Positions 25,105 to 32,371 of a stretch of 32,371 nucleotides of DNA are shown piece after piece. Made by a program: the position numbers and the translations under genes. A model generated the notes under the pieces. It saw only the letters and a program-made list of their open reading frames with translations, was not told where the DNA came from and ran no database searches. Source of the DNA: DATARH01 sp035504075 (GTDB lineage: Bacteria; Pseudomonadota; Alphaproteobacteria; ATCC43930; CGMCC-115725); NCBI GenBank assembly GCA_035504075.1, contig DATJSO010000033.1:1-32371 (forward strand). Direction: 5' to 3'. Numbering within the stretch: the first letter of the stretch is position 1; every line of letters starts with the position of its first letter.

Positions 25105-25931
25105 TGCGCGGGCGACCGCCACCGCCGCGTTACGCCGGCCCCGCCTGGCTCACGCAGGGCCAGCAAGCGCCGCCGTCGGGTCCGCGCGGCCCGCGGCTTA
25201 TCGCCGACAATCGCGGCCTCGTCGGCCGTGGTCTCGGCAAGAGCTTCAAACGACGCCCGGTCCTGCGCGATGTTCACGTCGCGGTGCAGCGCGGCGAGGT
25301 CGTCGGCCTGCTCGGCCCGAACGGCGCCGGCAAGACCACATGCTTTTATATCATCACTGGTTTGATCAAGGCCGATACGGGAGTAGTCGAACTCGACGGC
25401 CGGGACATCACCGACCTGCCGATGTACCGGCGCGCCCGCATCGGCATCGGCTATCTGCCACAGGAAGCATCGATCTTCCGCGGCTTGACGGTCGAGCAGA
25501 ACATTCGCGCCATTCTCGAAGTCGCCGAGCCCGACCCCGAGGCCCGCGATGCAAGGCTTGACGCGCTGCTCGCCGAATTCTCGATCAGCCATTTGCGCCG
25601 AGCTTCGGCAATGGCGCTGTCGGGCGGCGAACGGCGACGGTGCGAGATCGCGCGGGCATTGGCGACGGAGCCGAATTTCATCCTGCTCGATGAGCCGCTG
25701 GCCGGCATCGATCCGATCGCGGTCGGCGATATCCGCGATCTGGTGGCGCACCTGAAGGATCGCGGCATCGGCGTTCTCATTACCGATCACAACGTGCGCG
25801 ATACGCTGGAGATCGTCGATCGCGCCTATATCCTGCACGAAGGACGGGTGCTGATGGAAGGCAGGCCCGAGGCGATCGTCTCCGATGCGGAGGTGCGCCG
25901 CGTTTACCTGGGAGAAAGATTCAGCCTATAA
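25104..25931 (+). CDS. lptB: LPS export ABC transporter ATP-binding protein LptB
   Basis: LptB is the ATPase of the LptB2FG pump that extracts LPS from the inner membrane. The 275 residues show Walker A GPNGAGKTT (about 71-79), the LptB-type Q-loop region IGYLPQEASIFRGLTVEQNI, signature LSGGERRR, Walker B FILLDEPLAGIDP and the H-loop ITDHNVRDTL. The LptB-specific C-terminal end (VRRVYLGERFSL) is present. A Pro/Arg/Gly-rich leader of about 35 residues precedes the ABC core, which in E. coli LptB starts almost at residue 1. The ATG at 25104 overlaps the lptA stop by one base; a GTG at 25101 is possible. rpoN starts 22 nt downstream. Confidence 0.95.
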   Translation: MRGRPPPPRYAGPAWLTQGQQAPPSGPRGPRLIADNRGLVGRGLGKSFKRRPVLRDVHVAVQRGEVVGLLGPNGAGKTTCFYIITGLIKADTGVVELDGRDITDLPMYRRARIGIGYLPQEASIFRGLTVEQNIRAILEVAEPDPEARDARLDALLAEFSISHLRRASAMALSGGERRRCEIARALATEPNFILLDEPLAGIDPIAVGDIRDLVAHLKDRGIGVLITDHNVRDTLEIVDRAYILHEGRVLMEGRPEAIVSDAEVRRVYLGERFSL

Positions 25932-25953
25932 GCCGCTCCAAACGGAGCTGTTC

Positions 25954-27471
25954 GTGAATAGCAGGAACGGTTTTTCGCAACGCATCGAACTGCGGCAGAG
26001 CCAGACGCTCGTCATGACGCCGCAGCTGCAGCAGGCGATTAAGATGCTGCAGCTGTCGAATGTCGAATTGGCGGAGTTCGTCACGGCCGAGGTCGAGCAG
26101 AACCCGTTGCTCGAGCATGGCGAACGCGACTCGGAGGACGGGTCTGCCGGCGACGGCGAGCCGGCGCCTGCGGCGGTCGATGTCGTTGCGCCGCCGCTTG
26201 CCGAGGAATTGCCGAGCGCGCCGCCGGGCGAGATCGCCGGTGATGCCGCGGATCACTGGGAGGCCGCTGCGGGCGCAGAAGGCGACGGCTCGTTCGATCG
26301 CGGCGGCGACGCGCAGCTCTGGGACATGCGCGGCGGCAGCCGCGGCGATGATGAGGGGCCGAACATCGCACTGGCTGCGGCGCGGCCGCGGAGCTTGCGC
26401 GAGCATCTGATCGAGCAGATCGGCGCCGATCTTCCCGATCTCGGCGATCGGGTCATTGCCGTCCATTTGCTCGATCAGCTCGATGAGATGGGCTATCTGC
26501 GCGCCGATCTCGACGAGGCCGCCGACCGGCTGGGGTGTGAAGCGGGTCGCATCGAGGGGGTTCTGGCGCGGCTGCAGGAACTCGACCCGCCCGGCGTCTT
26601 TGCGCGCGATCTGGCGGAATGTCTGGCCCTGCAGTTGCGCGATCGCAACCGGCTCGACCCGGCGATGCAGAAGCTGCTCGACAACCTGCCGCTGCTGGCG
26701 GCGCGCGACGCCGGCGCGCTGATGCGCCTCTGCGGTGTCGATGCCGAGGATCTCGGCGAAATGATCGCCGAGATCAAGTCGCTCGACCCGCGCCCGGGAC
26801 ACGCCTTCGACCCGCCGCTCGCCGAGCCGGTCGTGCCCGACATCATCATGCGGGCGCAGCCGCAAGGCGGCTGGAGCGTCGAGTTGAACGCCGACACCCT
26901 GCCGCGGGTACTCGTCGACAACCGCTATTTCGCCCGCGTCAACAGCGCCGCCCGCAGCAAGATCGAGCGCGATTATCTGACCGACCGGCTGCAGGCGGCG
27001 AACTGGCTGGTCAAGTCATTGCATCAGCGCGCCACGACGATCCTCAAGGTCGCCACCGAGATCGTGCGCCAGCAGGACGGGTTCTTTCACGACGGGGTCC
27101 AGGCGCTGCGCCCGCTCATCCTGCGCGACATCGCCGAGGCGATCGGCATGCACGAAAGCACGGTCAGCCGAGTGACGACGAACAAGTACATGGCGACCCC
27201 GCGGGGGCTGTTCGAGCTGAAGTATTTTTTCACATCATCGATCGCAGCCTCGCAGGGCGGGGAATCGCACTCCGCCGAGGCGGTGCGCTTTCGCATACGC
27301 TCGATGATCGACGGCGAGCCGTCGGACGACACGTTGTCCGACGAGAAAATCGTCGAGTTGTTGCAGCGGGAGGGCGTCGACATCGCGCGCCGCACCGTGG
27401 CGAAGTATCGCGAGGCGATGCGGATCCCCTCTTCGGTGCAGCGTCGCCGGGAAAAAACGTTAGCACTGTAA
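25954..27471 (+). CDS. rpoN: RNA polymerase sigma-54 factor RpoN
   Basis: Sigma-54 directs RNA polymerase to -24/-12 promoters and needs enhancer-binding AAA+ activators, typically for nitrogen, motility or alternative carbon use. The 505-residue product has the activator-interacting region I (LRQSQTLVMTPQLQQAIKML, about 10-29), an acidic region II (about 50-140), the core-binding domain, the helix-turn-helix region (HESTVSRVTTNKYMATPRG, about 409-427), and the RpoN box ARRTVAKYRE at 478-487. The GTG at 25954 is used with GGAG at 25944-25947; the frame upstream overlaps lptB. Position after lptB is the classic proteobacterial arrangement. hpf follows after 101 nt. Confidence 0.96.
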   Translation: MNSRNGFSQRIELRQSQTLVMTPQLQQAIKMLQLSNVELAEFVTAEVEQNPLLEHGERDSEDGSAGDGEPAPAAVDVVAPPLAEELPSAPPGEIAGDAADHWEAAAGAEGDGSFDRGGDAQLWDMRGGSRGDDEGPNIALAAARPRSLREHLIEQIGADLPDLGDRVIAVHLLDQLDEMGYLRADLDEAADRLGCEAGRIEGVLARLQELDPPGVFARDLAECLALQLRDRNRLDPAMQKLLDNLPLLAARDAGALMRLCGVDAEDLGEMIAEIKSLDPRPGHAFDPPLAEPVVPDIIMRAQPQGGWSVELNADTLPRVLVDNRYFARVNSAARSKIERDYLTDRLQAANWLVKSLHQRATTILKVATEIVRQQDGFFHDGVQALRPLILRDIAEAIGMHESTVSRVTTNKYMATPRGLFELKYFFTSSIAASQGGESHSAEAVRFRIRSMIDGEPSDDTLSDEKIVELLQREGVDIARRTVAKYREAMRIPSSVQRRREKTLAL

Positions 27472-27572
27472 TCGACGCGCGCGGTGCGGCTTGACCGTGT
27501 CGGAGGTGATGCCCAATTTCGCCTCAGCATGCCGTTATCGGCCGCCGCGCCTGAACCTATCGGTGTAGATCC

Positions 27573-28190
27573 ATGCAGCTGACGGTCACAGGCAAGCAGA
27601 TCGAGGTCGGCGATGCGCTGCGCCACCACGTCGAGGGCGGCCTCGAAGCGCTTCTCGGCAAATATTTCCGCACCGCGATCGAAGCCCACACCGTGTTTTC
27701 CCGCGAAGCGCATCTGGTTCGGGCCGATCTGTCGCTGCATATCGGCCGCGGCATCGTCGCCAACAGCAGCGCATCGGCGTCGGGTCATTACCTCGCCTTC
27801 GACAGCGCCGCCGAGCGCTTGGCAAAGCAGTTGCGGCGCTACAAGCGCCGCTTGCGCGATGATCACGGGAAATCGCGGGCGATCGCGGAGGCAGCGGAAA
27901 TGGCCCAATCCTTCGTCCTCGCGCCGATCGACGACAGCCATGCGGAGGAGGGGGCCGATGATGCGGTTGCGGCGGGCGCTGCACCGGTTGTCATCGCCGA
28001 GATGAGCACCGAATTGCCGCATTTGACGGTCGGTGAAGCGGTCATGCGCATGGATCTCGCAGATGCACCGTTGCTCTTGTTCCGCAACCGCTCCCACGGC
28101 GAACTCAACCTCGTCTATCGCCGCGGCGACGGCAACATCGGCTGGATCGATCCGGCGGCAGCGCCGCGCCGCGCGGCGGAGCGGGACTGA
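27573..28190 (+). CDS. hpf: Ribosome hibernation promoting factor, long form (HPF/RaiA family)
   Basis: HPF binds the 30S subunit and pairs ribosomes into inactive 100S dimers in starvation. The 205 residues are the long type: an N-terminal RaiA/YfiA domain (about 1-100, MQLTVTGKQIEVGDALRHHV and AAERLAKQLRRYKRRLRDDH), then a variable linker (about 105-145). The C-terminal dimerisation domain (about 150-200) has LTVGEAVMRMDLADAPLLLFRNRSHGELNLVYRRGDGNIGWI. One long protein replaces the two-protein RMF/short-HPF system of enterics. The ATG at 27573 is the natural start. The stop overlaps the ptsN ATG (TGATG), so translation of the two is coupled. Confidence 0.95.
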   Translation: MQLTVTGKQIEVGDALRHHVEGGLEALLGKYFRTAIEAHTVFSREAHLVRADLSLHIGRGIVANSSASASGHYLAFDSAAERLAKQLRRYKRRLRDDHGKSRAIAEAAEMAQSFVLAPIDDSHAEEGADDAVAAGAAPVVIAEMSTELPHLTVGEAVMRMDLADAPLLLFRNRSHGELNLVYRRGDGNIGWIDPAAAPRRAAERD

Positions 28191-28654
28191 TGGAGATCCC
28201 CGATCTGTTGGTGCCGCGCGGGATCATCGCGCAGTTGCGCGTCAGCAACAAGAAACAGGCGTTGCAGGAAATCGCCCGCCGTGCCGCCGCCCTGACCGGC
28301 GTTGCCGAACGACGGATCTATGAAATCCTGGCCGAGCGCGAGAAATTGGGCAGTACCGGCATCGGCAAGGGCATTGCGATCCCGCACGGGAAGCTCGCCG
28401 AACTGTCCCAACTCGTCGGTGTATTCGCACGCTTCGAGCGGCCGATCCCGTTTGACGCGATCGACGATCAGCCGGTCGATCTCGTATTCACGCTGCTCGC
28501 CCCGGCCGAGGCGGGCGCCGAGCACTTGCGGGCGCTCGCGCATGTCTCTCGCCTGCTGCGCGACGGCGCGACCTGCCAGAAGCTGCGCGGCACCGACAAC
28601 CCCGATGCGCTTTATGCCCTGCTGACCGATCGCAGCGAAAGCCACGCCGCTTAA
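28190..28654 (+). CDS. ptsN: PTS IIA-like nitrogen-regulatory protein PtsN (EIIA-Ntr)
   Basis: PtsN is the terminal phospho-acceptor of the nitrogen PTS, which regulates potassium, nitrogen and envelope functions rather than importing sugar. The 154-residue domain has the phosphorylated histidine in GIAIPHGKLAEL (His66), IYEILAEREKLGSTGIGKG before it, and DLVFTLLAPAEAGAEHLRALAHVSRLL after. It starts on the last base of the hpf stop, ending the rpoN-hpf-ptsN block, a linkage conserved across proteobacteria. Its partners PtsP and NPr are not in the window. It converges with pheA, leaving a 130-nt gap. Confidence 0.96.
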   Translation: MEIPDLLVPRGIIAQLRVSNKKQALQEIARRAAALTGVAERRIYEILAEREKLGSTGIGKGIAIPHGKLAELSQLVGVFARFERPIPFDAIDDQPVDLVFTLLAPAEAGAEHLRALAHVSRLLRDGATCQKLRGTDNPDALYALLTDRSESHAA

Positions 28655-28784
28655 GTCGGTCCCGCCTTAATCAGCACGTTGACCATGCGCGCCGCGGCGG
28701 TGATCTCGCGCCCGGGTTTCGGCAATGGCGACCGCCCCCTCGTCGCCGCTGCCGGCAGCGGCGAACATGGGTGCGCAGCCGTCA

Positions 28785-29669
28785 TCATGGCTCGATGCGC
28801 GCGCGGCGCTGTTCGTCTCGGGTCGCGATGCGCAGCGCGTGGGCGGGGTAGACACCGAGGATTCTGACCTCGGTCGAGAAGAACGAGAGTTCCTCCAGCG
28901 CCAGCTGCAACGGCTTGTCGTCGGTATGCGCCTCGACATCGGCATAGAATTGCGTCGCGGTGAAGCGGCCGCCGACCATGTAGCTTTCGAGCTTTGTCAT
29001 GTTGATGCCGTTGGTGGCGAAGCCGCCCAATGCTTTGTAGAGCGCCGCCGGCACGTTGCGCACGTTGAACACGAATGTCGTGACGGCCGGCCGCCCCGGC
29101 GGCGGGCATTGCGGCTCGGTCGCCATGATCAGAAACCGCGTCGTATTGTGCTCGGCATCCTCGATGTTCTGCGCCAGCGACACGAGGCCGTAAATCTCGC
29201 CGGCCAGTTCGGAGGCGATCGCCGCGACCGCCGGATCGCCGAGTTCCTTCACCTCGGCCGCGCTGCCGGCGGTGTCGGCGCGGACGACCGCCTGCAGCCG
29301 CTGCGCGCGAATGAACTCGCGGCATTGCGACAGCGCATGCACATGGCTCCAAACCGTACGTACGCGATCAAGGCCGGTGCCGGGCAATGCCAGCAGGTGA
29401 TGGTTCACCCGCTCGAAATGTTCGCCGATGATGTGGAGGCCGGAATCCGGCATCAGATGGTGGATGTCGGCGACCCGGCCGGCGACGGAATTCTCGATCG
29501 GCATCATCGCCAGCGCCGCTCTTCCTTCGCGAACCGCCGCAAAGGCATCCTCGAAAGCGGCGCACGGCAATGTCGCCATGGCCGGGAAGACGCGCCGGCA
29601 GGCGAGGTCGGAATAGGCGCCGGGCGCGCCCTGAAAGGCGATCGTATGCAGCGGATCGGTGTTCTTCAT
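28785..29669 (-). CDS. pheA: Prephenate dehydratase
   Basis: This cytoplasmic enzyme dehydrates and decarboxylates prephenate to phenylpyruvate, the phenylalanine branch of aromatic synthesis. The 294 residues consist of the PDT domain (about 8-185), with IAFQGAPGAYSDLA, MPIENSVAGRV and the catalytic NTTRFLIM (Thr177-Phe179), and a C-terminal ACT domain (about 195-285). The ACT domain carries the phenylalanine-sensing ESYM motif (227-230), so feedback inhibition by Phe is expected. There is no chorismate mutase domain, unlike the enteric fusion. Its ATG overlaps the kdsB stop by 4 nt (ATGA), so the two are translated together. Confidence 0.96.
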   Translation of the reverse strand: MKNTDPLHTIAFQGAPGAYSDLACRRVFPAMATLPCAAFEDAFAAVREGRAALAMMPIENSVAGRVADIHHLMPDSGLHIIGEHFERVNHHLLALPGTGLDRVRTVWSHVHALSQCREFIRAQRLQAVVRADTAGSAAEVKELGDPAVAAIASELAGEIYGLVSLAQNIEDAEHNTTRFLIMATEPQCPPPGRPAVTTFVFNVRNVPAALYKALGGFATNGINMTKLESYMVGGRFTATQFYADVEAHTDDKPLQLALEELSFFSTEVRILGVYPAHALRIATRDEQRRARIEP

Positions 29670-30433
29670 GAGCGGCTTCGCTGTTCCATCAGTGCGCGGG
29701 CACGCGCGAGATCGGCCGGCGTATCGACCTGCACGCCGACCCAGGACGGATCGATCAGGCTGACCGCAATGTGCATGCCCGCTTCGAGCGCGCGCAACTG
29801 CTCCAACCGCTCGCGCTGTTCAAGGATACCGCGCGGCAGCCCCGCGAAGCGTTCGAGCGCGGCGCGGCGGTAGGCATAGAGGCCGACATGCTCGTAATGC
29901 GGCCCATCGCCCCATGGCACAGCTGCCTTCGAAAAGTAGAGCGCGCGCGCCGGCCGCGACGGGTCGACAAAACCGGCCGCGACCTTGTTGACGCTCGTTT
30001 CGTAGAGCGCCGCCGGGTCGGCAATCTCGGCGGCCAGCGTCGCGATGTCGGCGCCAGTCTCGGCCAATGTCGCCAGCGCGACGCGAATCGCCCGCGGGTC
30101 GAGCATCGGCATGTCGCCCTGCACGTTGACGACGGCGTCATGCGCGCCGGCGGAATCGAGCATGGTCACCGCGGCATGGATGCGGTCCGATCCTTGCGGC
30201 AGATCGGGGTCGGTCAGCACCGCCCGGCCTCCCTCGCCCTCGATCGCCTCGGCAATGGCTGCCTCGCCGCACGCGACAACGACCGGACCAACCGCTGCGG
30301 CTACGGCGCGGCGCCAGACATGGACGATCATCGGCGCGCCGGCGATCGGCGCCAGCGGCTTGTTCGGGAGCCGCGTCGCGGCAAGCCGCGCCGGGATCAC
30401 GATGATCGGATTGCGCAGGCCGGGCTTGCTCAT
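29666..30433 (-). CDS. kdsB: 3-deoxy-manno-octulosonate cytidylyltransferase (CMP-Kdo synthetase)
   Basis: KdsB activates Kdo with CTP to CMP-Kdo, the donor for LPS inner core. The 255-residue protein has the nucleotidyltransferase opening PIIVIPARLAATRLPNKPLAPIAG (signature RxxSTRLPxKPL-like, with Ala in place of Ser), LTDPDLPQGSDRI, the metal site VVNVQGDMPMLDP, and HYEHVGLYAYRRAALERF near 180-197. The ATG at 30433 is strongly supported by AGGAGAAGAAGG upstream; the longer frame to 30550 is not used. kdsB is followed by pheA with a 4-nt overlap. Together with kdsD 7 kb away, it completes two steps of Kdo supply within the window. Confidence 0.95.
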   Translation of the reverse strand: MSKPGLRNPIIVIPARLAATRLPNKPLAPIAGAPMIVHVWRRAVAAAVGPVVVACGEAAIAEAIEGEGGRAVLTDPDLPQGSDRIHAAVTMLDSAGAHDAVVNVQGDMPMLDPRAIRVALATLAETGADIATLAAEIADPAALYETSVNKVAAGFVDPSRPARALYFSKAAVPWGDGPHYEHVGLYAYRRAALERFAGLPRGILEQRERLEQLRALEAGMHIAVSLIDPSWVGVQVDTPADLARARALMEQRSRS

Positions 30434-30601
30434 TCTGCCTTCTTCTCCTGATGCCGACGCGGTTCCGGCCTGGATGTGCCCGGTCCCGCGATCGGTGGCC
30501 CAGGAAATAGCCGTCTCAGGTTGCGCCGGCAACGGCCGAAGCGTGCACAACGGAGTGCGACTGCGGCGTTGCGGACCGTGACGGCGGCCACCTGAAGCGC
30601 T

Positions 30602-30901
30602 ATGGTGGGCGGGTTGTCTGCCTCTGGTGCGATCATGATCGGTCCGCCGGGTTTGCCGAAGATCGAACGCCGCGTCTCACGCTTTCGCCGACGTGGTCCT
30701 GGCCCATTGCGGGTACCGCTTATCGTTTCCAAATGGGCGCTGGTGTTTTACGCCGCCGGGGTTTTGGCGCATTTCACGCATCACATGGCGTTCGACCTGC
30801 CGGCCGGAACCGACCCTTCCTTCCAGGCGGCATTGGCCAGCGCGCCCGTAGCGTTGACGTGGCCGGCCGACCTGATCGGGACGCTGCTGACATTGACGTG
30901 A
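30602..30901 (+). CDS. Small hypothetical ORF with one or two hydrophobic segments, doubtful
   Basis: A 99-codon frame ends 15 nt before the following crotonase gene. The first 40 residues are Arg/Pro-rich and look noncoding. The second half, VSKWALVFYAAGVLAHFTHHMAF.. and LASAPVALTWPADLIGTLLTL, reads like a small membrane protein with two hydrophobic stretches. I do not recognise it. The ribosome site at 30602 is weak, and no internal ATG or GTG precedes the hydrophobic half closely. It may be a real short membrane protein, a remnant of a longer gene, or chance. Confidence 0.35.
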   Translation: MVGGLSASGAIMIGPPGLPKIERRVSRFRRRGPGPLRVPLIVSKWALVFYAAGVLAHFTHHMAFDLPAGTDPSFQAALASAPVALTWPADLIGTLLTLT

Positions 30902-30916
30902 GGCGAGGCGGGCGGC

Positions 30917-31711
30917 ATGGCCTTCCAGGACATCCTCTATGACAAGCGCGCCGGCGTCGCGACGATCACGATCGACCGGCCGAACGTCCTCAACGCGTTC
31001 CGCGCCGAAACAGTCGAAGAGATGCTCGAGGCGATGCGCGACGCCGAGGATGACGATGATATCGGCGTCGTCGTGCTGGCGGGCGCAGGCGACCGCGCGT
31101 TCTGCTCGGGCGGCGACAATTCGGCGCGCGCCAGCGGCTCGTCGAGCGCGAAGGGCTATGGCGGGCGCGGCCTTGTTGGACTGCCGATCGAGGAATTGCA
31201 CGATGCGATCCGCAGCAGCCGAAAGCCGGTCATCGCCAAGGTGCAGGGCTACGCGATCGGCGGCGGCAATGTGTTGGCCACCGTCTGCGACCTGACGATC
31301 GCCTCGGAAAAGGCCGTGTTCGGCCAGGTCGGGCCGCGCGTCGGCTCGGTCGACCCCGGTTGGGGCACGGCGTTTCTGGCGCGCCATGTCGGCGACAAGC
31401 GGGCGCGCGAAATCTGGTTCCTGTGCCGCCGCTACACGGCAGCCGAGGCGTACCAGATGGGGCTCGTTAACAAGGTCGTGCCGGCCGACCAGCTTGATGC
31501 CGAGGTCGCGAATTGGTGTAACGAAATCCTGGCGTTGTCGCCGACCGCGATCGCGATCGCCAAACGCTCGTTCAACGCCGACAGCGAGAACATCAAGGGT
31601 ATCGGCGCGCTCGGCCTGGAGGCGCTGGCGCTCTATTACAACACTGACGAGGCGAAGGAAGGAACCAACGCCTTTCTCGAAAAGCGCCGACCCGATTTCC
31701 GCCGCCGCTGA
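30917..31711 (+). CDS. MenB/BadI-like crotonase (naphthoyl-CoA synthase or 2-ketocyclohexanecarboxyl-CoA hydrolase type)
   Basis: The 264-residue crotonase belongs to the MenB branch rather than the enoyl-CoA hydratases. GYAIGGGNVLATVCDLTIASEKAVFGQVGPRVGSVDPGWGTAFLARHVGDKRAREIWFLCRRY-type features are visible in order, including VGSVDPGWG, where hydratases have PEx(n)GAGGTQ. The first catalytic Glu position of hydratases (GGGCE) is Asn here. The C-terminal YYNTDEAKEGTNAFLEKRRPDF is also MenB/BadI-like. MenB does a Dieckmann ring closure; BadI opens the alicyclic ring of 2-ketocyclohexanecarboxyl-CoA. No menaquinone genes are nearby and most aerobic alphaproteobacteria use ubiquinone, so a BadI-like or other ring-cleaving role is more likely (inference). 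GAGGCGGGCGG precedes the ATG at 30917. Confidence 0.82.
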   Translation: MAFQDILYDKRAGVATITIDRPNVLNAFRAETVEEMLEAMRDAEDDDDIGVVVLAGAGDRAFCSGGDNSARASGSSSAKGYGGRGLVGLPIEELHDAIRSSRKPVIAKVQGYAIGGGNVLATVCDLTIASEKAVFGQVGPRVGSVDPGWGTAFLARHVGDKRAREIWFLCRRYTAAEAYQMGLVNKVVPADQLDAEVANWCNEILALSPTAIAIAKRSFNADSENIKGIGALGLEALALYYNTDEAKEGTNAFLEKRRPDFRRR

Positions 31712-32371
31712 CTACAGGGCCTCAGCGGCGAGCGCGGCAGCGCAGCCGAGAAAAGCCGCCAGCGGATGCGTGAGGACATAGGTCGGGATCGCCGCCAGAT
31801 AGGAATGCAGGCGGCCTTTTGCCTCGAACCGCGGGCGGAAGCCGCTTGCGGCGAAGCGCGCGCCGAGCCGCGGCACGATGCCGCCGGCAATGAAGACGCC
31901 GCCCTGCGCCCCCAGGGTCAGTGCGAGATTGCCGGCAACCGTGCCGAGCATCGCGCAGAACATCGCTGTAGCCTCGCGGCACAGCGGGTCGCTTGCGCTC
32001 AGCGCCGGGTCGGTGATCTGCGCCGCCGTGTAGGACGCCGCCGGAACTCCATCGATCTCGGCCAGCGCGTTGTACAGGTTGACAAGACCCGGCCCCGACA
32101 GGCAGCGCTCGGCCGAAACGTGGTCGAGGCGCGCCCGCATTGCGGCCAGCACGGCGTTCTCGCGCTCGGTCGCCGGCGCCATTGTCGCATGGCCGCCTTC
32201 GCCTGACAGCGCGATCCATTTCGTTCCGGCCGGCACCAGACCCGACGCGCCGAGCCCCGACCCCGGCCCCAATACCGCGATCGGCCGTCCGATGACCGGC
32301 GCTCCGCCGCCGACCTGCATCCGGTCGGCCGATGTCAAATGCGGCAGCGCGAGCGCCACGGCGGTGAAATC
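31712..32371 (-). CDS. glk: Glucokinase, C-terminal part (N terminus outside window)
   Basis: Glucokinase phosphorylates glucose to glucose-6-phosphate with ATP. The visible 219 residues follow the non-ROK E. coli Glk type closely: GPGSGLGASGLVPAG, ALSGEGGHATMAP, LDHVSAERCLSGPGLVNLYNAL, GNLALTLGAQGGVFIAGGIVPRL and FEAKGRLHSYLAAIPTYVL, ending soon after LGCAAAL. About 100 residues, including the N-terminal ATP-binding glycine loop and probably the catalytic aspartate, lie beyond the right edge; the frame is open to the last base (DFTAV..). An internal GTG at 32359 is not the start. Its stop abuts that of the MenB/BadI-like gene, the two being convergent with no gap. Confidence 0.93.
   Translation of the reverse strand, partial: DFTAVALALPHLTSADRMQVGGGAPVIGRPIAVLGPGSGLGASGLVPAGTKWIALSGEGGHATMAPATERENAVLAAMRARLDHVSAERCLSGPGLVNLYNALAEIDGVPAASYTAAQITDPALSASDPLCREATAMFCAMLGTVAGNLALTLGAQGGVFIAGGIVPRLGARFAASGFRPRFEAKGRLHSYLAAIPTYVLTHPLAAFLGCAAALAAEAL

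Noticed and set aside
27472..27572. A TTGACC-N17 promoter for hpf
   Set aside because: A TTGACC box is at 27491-27496, but the sequence at the expected -10 position (CAATTT) is too weak to call.
30917..31711. Assigning the crotonase as menB of menaquinone synthesis
   Set aside because: Sequence alone cannot separate MenB from BadI-like enzymes, and no men gene is in the window, so no gene symbol is given.

Overview
The window is a stretch of ordinary high-GC chromosome, most likely from an alphaproteobacterium. Three things point there. The LPS/sigma-54 block runs in the order rnd-like, kdsD, lptC, lptA, lptB, rpoN, hpf, ptsN. DnaE2, a PutA without an N-terminal ribbon-helix-helix segment, and PheA with a C-terminal ACT domain are present. 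Short palindromic repeats of types common in alphaproteobacterial genomes lie between genes. The genus cannot be told from this piece; a Rhodospirillales- or Hyphomicrobiales-like organism would fit. No phage, insertion sequence, CRISPR array, toxin-antitoxin pair or classical defence island was seen.

Layout. 1-5626: the 3' part of the error-prone polymerase gene dnaE2, then putA (proline to glutamate) and an enoyl-CoA hydratase, all on +. 5657-7352: a double-DUF427 protein (-), a GFA-family zinc protein (+) and a 75-residue hypothetical (-). 7717-9908: a tight + cluster of an RraA-like aldolase, a YCII-like protein and a CitE/HpcH-like lyase, probably a small catabolic operon with unknown substrate. 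10013-13030: a small exported Pro/Tyr-rich protein, asnS (-), a dienelactone hydrolase and a small conserved hypothetical. 13044-13919: an AT-richer polytopic membrane protein of unknown function, the clearest candidate for a recently acquired gene. 13949-18520: three flavoenzymes (KSTD-like FAD dehydrogenase, Baeyer-Villiger-type monooxygenase, luciferase-like oxidoreductase), followed by a prolyl oligopeptidase (to 20611).

20771-28654: tRNA-Leu(CAG), a DoxX protein, then the envelope/regulation block. KdsD makes arabinose-5-phosphate for Kdo, LptC/A/B move LPS to the outer membrane, RpoN is sigma-54, HPF hibernates ribosomes and PtsN is the nitrogen-PTS regulator. The convergent pheA-kdsB pair (28785-30433, minus strand) supplies phenylpyruvate and CMP-Kdo, so the Kdo/LPS theme frames this part. 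30602-32371: a doubtful small membrane ORF, a MenB/BadI-like crotonase and the C-terminal part of glucokinase, which runs off the right edge.

The most unusual sequence feature is a 138-nt imperfect palindromic repeat inserted in frame inside dnaE2 (622-759). I did not find a convincing undescribed multi-gene system. The best candidates for new biology are that insertion, the RraA-YCII-CitE cluster, the flavoenzyme cluster and the AT-rich membrane protein.
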